Shown: in pieces, positions 1-5,852 of the stretch | Layout: every line of letters begins with the position of its first letter | Numbering within the stretch: the stretch's first letter is position 1 | Origin: an uncultured Oscillospiraceae bacterium | Lineage (GTDB): Bacteria > Bacillota > Clostridia > Oscillospirales > Ruminococcaceae | Direction: 5' to 3' | Length of the DNA: 5,852 nt | Assembly (NCBI GenBank): GCA_900547015.1 | Contig: URFD01000095.1 | Location: 1 to 5,852 of the forward strand | Notes under the pieces: generated by a model | The model's input: only the letters and a program-made list of their open reading frames with translations | The model's database searches: none | Told to the model about the DNA's origin: nothing | Position numbers and translations under genes: made by a program

Positions 1-58
1 ATCCAATATCACAGGATGGGCTGGCGAAGGCAATTTGTGCGGCGCCGCCGGATATTAA
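1..58 (+). CDS. Possible C-terminal tail of an upstream gene (partial)
   Basis: Reading frame 2 is open from the window edge to a TAA at 56-58 and gives an 18-residue tail ending NLCGAAGY. Its third positions look plausible for coding, and it ends 28 bases before the preferred start of the transporter gene, which would suit an operon. However, the other two forward frames are also open here, one to a TAA at 64-66 and one straight into the transporter gene, and 18 codons are too few to identify anything. I do not recognise the product. No clear promoter is visible in this stretch, which weakly favours read-through from upstream. Confidence 0.22.
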   Translation, partial: SNITGWAGEGNLCGAAGY

Positions 59-72
59 GTTTCTAATGAGAT

Positions 73-78
73 GGAGAG
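73..78 (+). promoter_or_regulatory. Ribosome binding site deciding the transporter start
   Basis: GGAGAG lies 8 bases before the ATG at 87, a good Shine-Dalgarno position. The alternative in-frame ATG at 66 has no comparable purine-rich site at the right distance and would place this GGAG inside the coding region. This is the reason for choosing 87 as the start. Confidence 0.65.
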
Positions 79-86
79 AAGAAAAA

Positions 87-1004
87 ATGGATAATAAACG
101 AGTTCAGACATTGAGCAATCTGTCGCTGTTGTTGGTGGCAATCATCTGGGGGTCCGGGTTTATCGGCTCGCAGATGGCACTGGACGCCAACCTCAGCTCT
201 GCCTTTATCATGTTTGTTCGATTTGCGATTGCGACCCTGATTGTGGGTGTGGCATTTTTTAAGGACTTAAAAAAGAACCTGAAAAAGGAGCATATCAAGG
301 GGGGAATCCTCATTGGCCTGTTCCTGTTTTTAGCATTCTATGTTCAGACGGTGGGCTTGCAGTACACAACCCCGTCCAACAATGCCTTCATCACGGCATC
401 CAATGTGGTGATGGTGCCGTTTTTGTGGTGGATAATCAGCAAAAAACGGCCGAGCATCAAGATTTTTGTCTCCTCCTTTTTGTGCCTGATTGGAATCGGA
501 ATCCTGTCTGTTGATTTTTCACAGGGATTTTCTTTGAAGGTGGGCGACCTGCTGACCCTGCTGTGCGCCTTTTTGTTTGCCTGCCAGATTATCGCGACCG
601 GAATTCTTGCCCAAAAGATGGACGCAAAGGTTGTGGTTTTCCTCCAGTTTGCCGTTGCGACCGTCTGCGGCTTTTTGATGTTCATGCTGACCGACCGTGA
701 TTTTTCTGCCTTTGCTTCCCCGAAGGGAATGGCAGCAGTGGCATATCTCGGCATTTTCAGCACCTGCCTGTGTTATTTCTTGCAGACCACGGCGCAGCAG
801 CATGTGGAATCTGCCAAAGCAGCCATCATCCTAGCGACCGAATCGCTGTTCGGAACCATCTTTTCAGTTGTGCTGGGATATGATAAATTGACCGTCAACA
901 TGGTGATCGGCGGGGTCATCATCCTGACCTCCATCATCATGACCGAGGTGAAGCTGCCTTCCAAAAAGGGAGAGGAGCTTCAGGCAGATTTGCTGAAAAA
1001 ATAA
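87..1004 (+). CDS. EamA/DMT-family membrane transporter
   Basis: This encodes a 305-residue integral inner-membrane protein of the drug/metabolite transporter superfamily, built from two tandem EamA repeats of five helices each. About ten hydrophobic segments are visible, near residues 12-32, 37-58, 70-90, 98-117, 123-142, 154-175, 183-203, 217-235, 243-265 and 270-290. Family-typical features are the IIWGSGFIG stretch in helix 1, the TTPSNNAFI segment opening helix 4, and ATESLFGTIFSVVLGYDKL in helix 9, where the glutamate and the LG turn are characteristic. The C-terminus is short, lysine-rich and probably cytoplasmic. Length is normal for the family. An alternative ATG at 66 would add seven residues but lacks a good ribosome binding site. 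The stop is 19 bases before lacZ, so the two are probably co-transcribed. DMT members move amino acids, nucleotide precursors, sugars or drugs; the substrate cannot be told from sequence. A sugar-related role is only suggested by the neighbour. Confidence 0.9.
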   Translation: MDNKRVQTLSNLSLLLVAIIWGSGFIGSQMALDANLSSAFIMFVRFAIATLIVGVAFFKDLKKNLKKEHIKGGILIGLFLFLAFYVQTVGLQYTTPSNNAFITASNVVMVPFLWWIISKKRPSIKIFVSSFLCLIGIGILSVDFSQGFSLKVGDLLTLLCAFLFACQIIATGILAQKMDAKVVVFLQFAVATVCGFLMFMLTDRDFSAFASPKGMAAVAYLGIFSTCLCYFLQTTAQQHVESAKAAIILATESLFGTIFSVVLGYDKLTVNMVIGGVIILTSIIMTEVKLPSKKGEELQADLLKK

Positions 1005-1008
1005 ACAG

Positions 1009-1016
1009 AAGGGGAG
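1009..1016 (+). promoter_or_regulatory. Ribosome binding site of lacZ
   Basis: AAGGGGAG lies 7 bases upstream of the lacZ ATG, inside the 19-base gap after the transporter stop. No promoter fits in so short a gap, so lacZ transcription most likely comes from upstream of or within the transporter gene. Confidence 0.75.
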
Positions 1017-1023
1017 AATCACA

Positions 1024-4000
1024 ATGCGAAAGGTTTATCGCTACACCGATGCGGACTGGAACAATCTGGAAGTGCTTGAGCGCGGCAGGATGCAGATGCG
1101 GCCCTTCCTCTGCGGCTATGACAGCGAGGAAAAGGCTAAGCAGGGAAAGCAGGACAAGGTGCGTCTGCTCAACGGCGAGTGGAATTTCAAGGGATTTTGG
1201 AGTCCCTTTGACAGTGATGACCAATGGGTTTTTCCACAGTATGACGATGGAGAATGGGGAAAGATGCCGGTGCCGGGTCATTGGCAGCTGAATGGGTTTG
1301 ACCTTCCGCATTATGCCGATGCCATCAATCCGTACCCGATTCTGGATACCCCGCAGATGCCGGCAAAGAATCCGACCGGCGCTTATCGCTATGCCTTTTC
1401 GGCGGAAAAGCAGGAGGGCATGGAGTATCTGCTGCGATTTGACGGGGTGGAGAGCGCATATCACCTCTGGCTGAACGGTATCTTTATCGGCTACAGTCAG
1501 GGCCCGCACATCACAGCGGAGTTTGATGTGACCCATGCACTGCATGACGGGGAAAACCTGCTGGCAGTGAAGGTGTATAAATACTGCGATGGAAGCTATC
1601 TGGAAAATCAGGATATGTGGAATCTGTCGGGAATCGTGCGGAATGTCAGCCTGATTGTCCGTCCGCAGATTCACCTGAGCGACTATCGGGTGGTCAGTGA
1701 CTATCGCTGGCAGGACAGAGAAGGCGTGCTGTCGGTGACAGCGGAGCTGGAAAATCACAGCGAGCAGCCACAGCAGCTTCAGCTGTCGGCCCGCCTGTTT
1801 GACGGGGACGAGCTGATGTGGGAGCAGAGCATCTCCACCGAGCTGACAGAGGGAGAGGGACTGGTTCGCAACCTGACTGCGGAATTTGCAAACATCCAGC
1901 CGTGGTCGGCAGAAAATCCAAAGCTGTATCACCTGTACCTGACCCTGTCCGAAGCAGACGGAAGGGTAATCGAGGTTTATCCGCAGAGGGTCGGCTTCCG
2001 AACCATCGAGCTTCGGGACGGCTTGTTCTTGGTCAACGGAAAGGCCATCAAGCTGCGCGGCGTCAACCGTCACGACTGGAACCCGGATACCGGAAGAGCC
2101 ATCACCCGAGAGGATATGCTTCGGGACTTGATGCTAATGAAGCAGAACAACATCAATGCGATTCGGACTTCGCACTATCCGGCGGACACCCAGTTTTTGG
2201 ATTTGTGCGACGAGTACGGATTTTATGTGATGGAGGAGGCAGACCTGGAGTGCAACCAGATGGCAAATATCAAGGGCAAGTACAACAAGCTGTCCGACGA
2301 TATTCGCTGGGAAGCCAGCTATCTGGACCGAAACGAGCGGATGGTGCGCCGGGACAAAAACCACCCGTCCATCCTGTTTTGGTCTTTGGGAAATGAGTCG
2401 GGCTTCGGCACCAACTTTGTGGTCTGCGGCAGATTTCTCAAGGCATACGACCCGACCCGTCTGGTTCATTACGAAGAGGACCGGGATGCTTCGATTGCGG
2501 ATGTTTATTCCACGATGTATACCCGACACCATCAGTTGGAGCTGCTGGGCAGAGACACCGCCCTTCCAAAGCCGCACGTCGTCTGCGAATATGCCCATGC
2601 GATGGGCAACGGTCCGGGCGGCCTGAAGGAGTATTGGGAGATTTTTGAGCGGTATCCGCGCTTGCAGGGCGGCTTTGTCTGGGAGTGGGTTGACCACGGA
2701 ATCCGTGCCGAGAACGGCGGTTTCCTGTACGGCGGAGATTTTGGCGAGAAACCGACCAGCGGCTCGTTCTGCTGCGATGGTCTGGTGCAGGCGGACAGAA
2801 GGCCGACACCGGGTTTGCGTCAGCTGAAAAAGGCGTTGGAGCCGGTTCGGGTGCTGGAATATCATGCCGAAAATGGCTCTATGACGGTGGAAAACCGATA
2901 CGATTATCTTTCGCTCGACCATATCCGCTGTATGCTGGAGGTGACCTCCTCGGATGAGGCGGTGCTGCTGAACAAGGAAGTGGCGCTGGGAACCATCCAG
3001 CCGGGAGAGCGCGCTGTTGTTCCGGCGATTCATCCGCAGGAGCTGGCAGAGCTGCCGGAGGGCAAAGATTACCTGCTGAGCGTGTATTTTTATGATACCC
3101 GAGAGCTGGACTGGAACGACCGGTCGCAGTACTGTGCGTTTTTCCAGCAGTATCTCAAGCGGCAGGAGGGCTTTGTGCTGCCGTCTGAACCGGCGCAGGG
3201 AGGAGCCTTGCAGGTTCGGGAGGAAGGCTCGAATCTGATTGTGGAAAATGAGCGCTTTACCCTGACCTTCGACCGGGTTCGCGGTTATCTTAGCGGCTAT
3301 CGGCTGGAGGGTGAATCGCTGATTGAAACGGGATACCCACTCAATCTCTGGCGCGCACCGGTGGACAACGACCGCAATACGGCAAAGCTCTGGGAGAGCG
3401 AGCTGGTATTCACCGCCCAGAATGTGGTGCAGAGTGTGTCAGTGGAGGAAGAAGAAAACTGCGTTGTCGTCGAGTGCAGCCAGCTGTGCGCGCCGATTGT
3501 CAAGGAGTGGAAAATCAGCTATCAGACCCGCTATACCATCGAGCCAAACGGAATGGTCACCATTCAGATGGACGGCGTTCCGACTGGGATGCTGCCGGAG
3601 TGTCTGCCGAGAATTGGCCTGAGATTTGGGCTGAGTGTGGATTGCAGCCAGCTGTGCTGGTATGGACGCGGGGTAGAGGAAACCTACGCCGACTGCAAGG
3701 AGGGCAATCCATTCGGAATCTGGCGCAGAAGCGTGGAGGACAACTACTTCCCGTATGTCACCCCACAGGAAAACGGCAACCACGAGGACACCAAGTGGCT
3801 GATGGCAGAGAAGGAAAACGGTGCGGCGCTGTGCGTTGCAGCACAGGACAAGCTGGGATTCAGCGCACTGTACTACAGTCAGGAGCAGCTGACGAAAGCG
3901 ACCCACAGTGCGGAGCTGGTCAAGGAGGACCATGTGACCCTGGTTCTGGATTACCGACAGATGGGTCTGGGCAGCGCCAGCTGGGGTGCAGAGTGTCTGG

Positions 4001-4071
4001 AACAGGACCGCCTGAAGCCGGAGCCATTCTCCTTCTGCTGGAAGCTGTTTGGCATTCGGAGGTCGAGATGA
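1024..4071 (+). CDS. lacZ: GH2 beta-galactosidase, LacZ type
   Basis: This 1015-residue cytoplasmic glycoside hydrolase of family GH2 is close in length to E. coli LacZ (1023) and has no signal peptide. It is expected to cleave terminal beta-galactosides such as lactose by the retaining mechanism. Domains in order are a jelly-roll sugar-binding domain (about 40-215, with GHWQ at 85-88 and ENQDMWNLSGI), an Ig-like domain (about 217-325), the TIM barrel (about 327-610), a linking beta domain (about 620-715) and the C-terminal small-chain domain (about 735-1010, with WYGRG from 879 and DYRQMG at 976-981). The acid/base is E458 in GNES; the nucleophile is E522 in CEYAHAMGN. H384 (SHYP) and W553 (GGFVWEW) match substrate-site residues of E. 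coli LacZ. Oddly, the magnesium-ligand segment reads EADLECNQ, with N411 where E. coli has H418, and the YTNVTYP loop is replaced by YADAINPYP. Its natural substrate may therefore differ from lactose. The gene follows the transporter by 19 bases and overlaps ogt by 4 bases. Confidence 0.95.
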   Translation: MRKVYRYTDADWNNLEVLERGRMQMRPFLCGYDSEEKAKQGKQDKVRLLNGEWNFKGFWSPFDSDDQWVFPQYDDGEWGKMPVPGHWQLNGFDLPHYADAINPYPILDTPQMPAKNPTGAYRYAFSAEKQEGMEYLLRFDGVESAYHLWLNGIFIGYSQGPHITAEFDVTHALHDGENLLAVKVYKYCDGSYLENQDMWNLSGIVRNVSLIVRPQIHLSDYRVVSDYRWQDREGVLSVTAELENHSEQPQQLQLSARLFDGDELMWEQSISTELTEGEGLVRNLTAEFANIQPWSAENPKLYHLYLTLSEADGRVIEVYPQRVGFRTIELRDGLFLVNGKAIKLRGVNRHDWNPDTGRAITREDMLRDLMLMKQNNINAIRTSHYPADTQFLDLCDEYGFYVMEEADLECNQMANIKGKYNKLSDDIRWEASYLDRNERMVRRDKNHPSILFWSLGNESGFGTNFVVCGRFLKAYDPTRLVHYEEDRDASIADVYSTMYTRHHQLELLGRDTALPKPHVVCEYAHAMGNGPGGLKEYWEIFERYPRLQGGFVWEWVDHGIRAENGGFLYGGDFGEKPTSGSFCCDGLVQADRRPTPGLRQLKKALEPVRVLEYHAENGSMTVENRYDYLSLDHIRCMLEVTSSDEAVLLNKEVALGTIQPGERAVVPAIHPQELAELPEGKDYLLSVYFYDTRELDWNDRSQYCAFFQQYLKRQEGFVLPSEPAQGGALQVREEGSNLIVENERFTLTFDRVRGYLSGYRLEGESLIETGYPLNLWRAPVDNDRNTAKLWESELVFTAQNVVQSVSVEEEENCVVVECSQLCAPIVKEWKISYQTRYTIEPNGMVTIQMDGVPTGMLPECLPRIGLRFGLSVDCSQLCWYGRGVEETYADCKEGNPFGIWRRSVEDNYFPYVTPQENGNHEDTKWLMAEKENGAALCVAAQDKLGFSALYYSQEQLTKATHSAELVKEDHVTLVLDYRQMGLGSASWGAECLEQDRLKPEPFSFCWKLFGIRRSR
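4058..4062 (+). promoter_or_regulatory. Ribosome binding site of ogt, inside lacZ
   Basis: GGAGG lies 5 bases before the ogt ATG and within the last codons of lacZ. With the ATGA stop/start overlap it points to coupled translation, in which ribosomes ending lacZ restart on ogt. It also fixes the ogt start at 4068, although the frame is open far upstream inside lacZ. Confidence 0.75.
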
Positions 4072-4565
4072 GCGCCGAGATAAACGGACGAATCATCCTT
4101 CCTTCGCCGGTCGGCAAGCTCCTGCTGGAAGAGCGCGGCGGAGCCTTGGTTCGTCTTTCGTTTGAAAATCAGATTTCGGGTCCGTTGGAACAGCGCTCGA
4201 CCCCGTTCTTGGAGCAGGCAGCGAAGCAGCTTGCGGAATATTTTCGGGGAGAGCGGCAGGAATTTTCTCTTGCGCTTACATACGAGGGAACGGAGTTTCA
4301 GAAAAAAGTCTGGCAGGCCCTGCGCGAGATTCCGTACGGACAGACCAGAAGCTACGGACAGGTGGCACAGATGGCAGGTAGTCCGAAGGCCAGCCGCGCG
4401 GTAGGAATGGCAAGCCACAACAACCCGATTGCGATTATCATCCCGTGCCATCGGGTGATTGGAGCCAACGGCAAGCTGGTCGGCTTTGGCGGCGGATTGC
4501 CGGTCAAGGAAAAGCTGCTTGCACTGGAAGCAGAATTTCGGGAATCTGACAGAAAAGTCCAATAG
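4068..4565 (+). CDS. ogt: Methylated-DNA--[protein]-cysteine S-methyltransferase (Ogt)
   Basis: This 165-residue cytosolic DNA-repair protein removes alkyl groups from O6 of guanine (and O4 of thymine) by transferring them irreversibly to its own cysteine. The N-terminal ribonuclease-H-like domain spans about residues 1-75. The C-terminal DNA-binding and active-site domain starts near FQKKVWQALREIPYGQTRSY and contains the helix-turn-helix. SRAVG holds the likely arginine finger R110, and the active-site signature IIIPCHRVIG carries the acceptor C127, followed by GKLVGFGGGL and KEKLLALE. It has no Ada-type N-terminal zinc domain, so it is a stand-alone repair enzyme and not the adaptive-response regulator. 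Length is typical. The ATG overlaps the lacZ TGA (ATGA) and has its own GGAGG site, so it is the last gene of the operon, followed 12 bases after its stop by a terminator. Its frame is open upstream to 3474, but that stretch is only lacZ read in another frame. Confidence 0.95.
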   Translation: MSAEINGRIILPSPVGKLLLEERGGALVRLSFENQISGPLEQRSTPFLEQAAKQLAEYFRGERQEFSLALTYEGTEFQKKVWQALREIPYGQTRSYGQVAQMAGSPKASRAVGMASHNNPIAIIIPCHRVIGANGKLVGFGGGLPVKEKLLALEAEFRESDRKVQ

Positions 4566-4577
4566 ACAGAAAACAGA

Positions 4578-4614
4578 AAAAGCCTCCTTCCCGTCTGACG
4601 GGAAGGAGGCTTTT
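4578..4614. terminator. Bidirectional Rho-independent terminator
   Basis: A perfect 16-bp stem (4578-4593 pairing with 4599-4614) encloses a 5-base loop, TCTGA. The stem core is GCCTCCTTCCCG, flanked by A residues on the left and T residues on the right, so RNA from either strand gives a GC-rich hairpin followed by a U-rich tract. It sits between the convergent ogt (stop 4565) and mutY (stop 4623) and probably ends both transcripts. Confidence 0.92.
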
Positions 4615-4622
4615 AGCTTGGT

Positions 4623-5726
4623 TTAAAAATTGCGGTACGCTTGAAAGGCAGAGGGAAGGGCAAGGGAGGAGTCAGAATCGGAGGAAAGCTCTTGGAGCTT
4701 GACCAAGGCAAAATCCTCCGGCAGAGAGAGGGAAAGGTCAGCCTTTGCCGAAATCCTCCATGCGGTCATCCTCCACTCGATGTGGGTGAAGATGTGCTTG
4801 GAGGGCTTTGTCGGCAGAACCGATTGGACAGAAAAGCCGAAGGTGCTGGCAAGCTCCTCTGCTGCTTGACGAACGGTCTGCTCCGTGGCGGTTTGCTCCA
4901 AAGCAGGAAATTCCCACATCCCAGCTAGAACTCCTTTGCTCGGGCGGCGGTGCAGGAGGGTGAAACGCTCCCCACTCTGTTCCAGCTCGAACAGCAGAAG
5001 GGTGCGCTCCTCACAGCGTCGGGCTTTCTTGGGAGCCTTGACCGGGAAATCCGTCTCCTGCCCCTGCTGGTGAGCAGAGCAGAGCTGCGCTAAAGGACAG
5101 AGCAGACACTGCGGAGCGCTGTTTGGCAGGCAGACGGTGGCGCCAAGCTCCATCAGGGATTGGTTAAAATCCCCGGCTCCGGGCTGAGGTTCCACCTCCA
5201 ACAGAAGCTGACGAAAGCTTTCTTTAGTTTTGGGCAGGGAGATGTCGTCCGAGCATCCGGTAACGCGGGTCAGGACCCGCAGGACATTTCCATCCACCGC
5301 AGGGACGGGAAGGTCAAACGCGATGGAGGCGATAGCTCCGGCTGTATAATCGCCGATGCCGGGAAGCTGCTTGAGCTGATGGTAGTCTGCCGGAAGCAGA
5401 CCGCCATGCAGGCTGACGATTTGCTGGGCGGCCTTTTGCAGGTTGCGCACCCGGCTGTAGTAGCCGAGCCCCTCCCAAAGCTTGAGCAGCTGCTCCTCCG
5501 GACAGTCGGCAAGCGCCTGCACTGTTGGCAGAGCGTGCAGGAATCGCTCATAATAAGGCTTGACCGCCTCGACGCGGGTCTGCTGAAGCATGATTTCGGA
5601 CACCCATACCCGGTAGGGATGAGGATTCTGCCTCCACGGAAGGTCGCGATGTCCTCGGCGATACCATGACAAAAGCGGCTCAACGATTGGTTCGAGCCGC
5701 TTCTGCTGAGAATGTCGCGCGGTCAT
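4623..5726 (-). CDS. mutY: Adenine DNA glycosylase MutY
   Basis: This 367-residue base-excision-repair enzyme removes adenine mispaired with 8-oxoguanine. The catalytic domain (about 1-217) has E44 in SEIMLQQTR, equivalent to the E. coli catalytic E37. It also has the helix-hairpin-helix LPGIGDYTAGAIAS (121-134) and the catalytic aspartate D145 in VDGNVLRVLTR. The [4Fe-4S] cluster cysteines are C199, C207, C210 and C216; the first spacing is x7 instead of the x6 of E. coli. The C-terminal NUDIX-like domain (about 240-367), which recognises 8-oxoG, shows GVLAGMWEFP (265-274) and the FTHIEW element (313-318). The start is set at the ATG in 5724-5726, with GGAG 7 bases upstream. The frame stays open beyond it into adapter sequence, giving a false N-terminus that should be discarded. 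The ATG overlaps the TGA of the gene upstream (ATGA), so mutY is probably the second gene of an operon. It converges on ogt and shares its terminator. Confidence 0.96.
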   Translation of the reverse strand: MTARHSQQKRLEPIVEPLLSWYRRGHRDLPWRQNPHPYRVWVSEIMLQQTRVEAVKPYYERFLHALPTVQALADCPEEQLLKLWEGLGYYSRVRNLQKAAQQIVSLHGGLLPADYHQLKQLPGIGDYTAGAIASIAFDLPVPAVDGNVLRVLTRVTGCSDDISLPKTKESFRQLLLEVEPQPGAGDFNQSLMELGATVCLPNSAPQCLLCPLAQLCSAHQQGQETDFPVKAPKKARRCEERTLLLFELEQSGERFTLLHRRPSKGVLAGMWEFPALEQTATEQTVRQAAEELASTFGFSVQSVLPTKPSKHIFTHIEWRMTAWRISAKADLSLSLPEDFALVKLQELSSDSDSSLALPSAFQAYRNF

Positions 5727-5775
5727 TGTTGTTCTCCGACCGCATTGTTTTCCTGCTGTTTGATAAAATCCTTGA
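5723..5775 (-). CDS. C-terminal tail of the gene upstream of mutY (truncated by contig end)
   Basis: On the minus strand one frame is open from the end of genomic sequence to a TGA at 5725-5723 that overlaps the mutY ATG. The readable tail is KDFIKQQENNAVGEQQ, a polar, glutamine- and asparagine-rich end typical of a cytosolic protein C-terminus. The ATGA overlap mirrors the lacZ-ogt junction and supports this as a real gene end. Nothing before it survives because the sequence runs into adapter at 5776, so the product cannot be identified. Confidence 0.45.
5734..5737 (-). promoter_or_regulatory. Ribosome binding site deciding the mutY start
   Basis: GGAG on the minus strand lies 7 bases before the ATG at 5726-5724. 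It supports this ATG over the longer reading that begins inside the adapter, and it lies within the last codons of the upstream gene, as with lacZ and ogt. Confidence 0.7.
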
Positions 5776-5852
5776 AGATCGGAAGAGCACACGTCTGACT
5801 CCAGTCACCGATGTATCTCGTATGCCGTCTTCTGCTTGAAAAAAAAAAAAAA
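5776..5852 (+). other. Illumina TruSeq index adapter plus poly-A (sequencing artefact)
   Basis: This is not genomic DNA. From 5776 it begins AGATCGGAAGAGCACACG, the known TruSeq index adapter. The adapter's second part up to 5808 lacks one A of the standard sequence (GTCTGACTCC where GTCTGAACTCC is expected). The six-base barcode CGATGT (5809-5814, TruSeq index 2) follows, then the P7 part starting ATCTCGTATGCC (5815-5838), then 14 A residues (5839-5852), as seen when a read runs past a short insert. Read on the minus strand it encodes CSSDL, a familiar adapter-derived peptide. Genomic sequence therefore ends at about 5775. Confidence 0.99.

Noticed and set aside
40..47. Palindrome CGGCGCCG near the left edge as a possible operator
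   Set aside because: Eight bases in a GC-rich context are too little, and no promoter elements are visible around it.
66..86. Earlier ATG at 66 for the transporter, adding seven residues
   Set aside because: There is no good ribosome binding site before it, and the GGAGAG at 73-78 is well placed for the ATG at 87. Not fully excluded.
937..2073. A 378-codon open frame on the minus strand, antisense to lacZ
   Set aside because: It lies opposite well-conserved GH2 coding sequence; the translation has no recognisable domain and looks like a codon-bias shadow.
2134..3033. A 299-codon open frame on the minus strand, antisense to the lacZ catalytic domain
   Set aside because: It is opposite the most conserved part of lacZ, and no family features are visible in the translation.
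3474..4067. Upstream in-frame extension of ogt that would make a 363-residue fusion protein
   Set aside because: The extra 198 residues are lacZ read in another frame and look non-natural. The ATG at 4068 has a GGAGG site and fits the normal Ogt length.
5680..5745. A 21-codon open frame on the minus strand overlapping the mutY start, with an AGGA-like site before it
   Set aside because: It is out of frame with mutY and overlaps both it and the upstream gene tail; there is no sign that it is conserved or functional.
1..5775. CRISPR arrays, tRNA or rRNA genes, insertion sequences, riboswitches
   Set aside because: I saw no spaced repeats, transposase motifs, terminal inverted repeats or recognisable RNA folds. 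Almost all of the sequence is accounted for by the four genes and the terminator.
5839..5852. Run of 14 A residues as a possible poly-A tail or terminator tract
   Set aside because: It directly follows the P7 adapter segment, which explains it as base-calling past the end of a short insert.

Overview
No previously undescribed biological system is visible here. The window is a short, gene-dense bacterial contig, probably from a metagenome or draft assembly, moderately GC-rich by eye. Start codons are ATG behind strong GGAG-type ribosome binding sites, genes are tightly packed, and there is a strong hairpin terminator. The protein styles (a clostridial-looking MutY with a C-x7-C iron-sulfur spacing, a stand-alone Ogt, a long cytoplasmic GH2 beta-galactosidase) suggest a fairly GC-rich member of the Bacillota/Clostridia, perhaps from an animal gut. 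That assignment is an inference from sequence style, not from any search.

Left part, plus strand: after a possible 18-codon tail of an upstream gene come three genes that read as one operon. They are an EamA/DMT-family membrane transporter (start best placed at 87), a 1015-residue LacZ-type GH2 beta-galactosidase (1024-4071, 19 bases after the transporter), and a 165-residue O6-alkylguanine-DNA alkyltransferase, Ogt (4068-4565). The ogt start codon overlaps the lacZ stop in an ATGA arrangement. A near-perfect 16-bp hairpin flanked by A and T runs (4578-4614) closes the operon.

Right part, minus strand: mutY, the adenine DNA glycosylase, runs from 5726 to 4623 and converges on the same terminator, which therefore probably works in both directions. 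Its true ATG overlaps the TGA of a further upstream gene, of which only about 17 codons remain.

The last 77 bases (5776-5852) are not genomic. They are an Illumina TruSeq index adapter, with the CGATGT barcode and one base missing from the standard adapter, followed by a run of 14 A. Genomic sequence ends at about 5775. An automatic gene caller would extend MutY into this adapter and give it the false N-terminus MCSSDL.

Functionally, the transporter and beta-galactosidase may form a small sugar-related unit, although the transporter's substrate cannot be read from the sequence. Ogt (alkylated guanine) and MutY (A opposite 8-oxoG) are both DNA-repair enzymes that happen to sit tail to tail. 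The most interesting biological detail is in LacZ: the position matching a magnesium-ligand histidine of the E. coli enzyme is asparagine, in a segment that diverges from the E. coli pattern.
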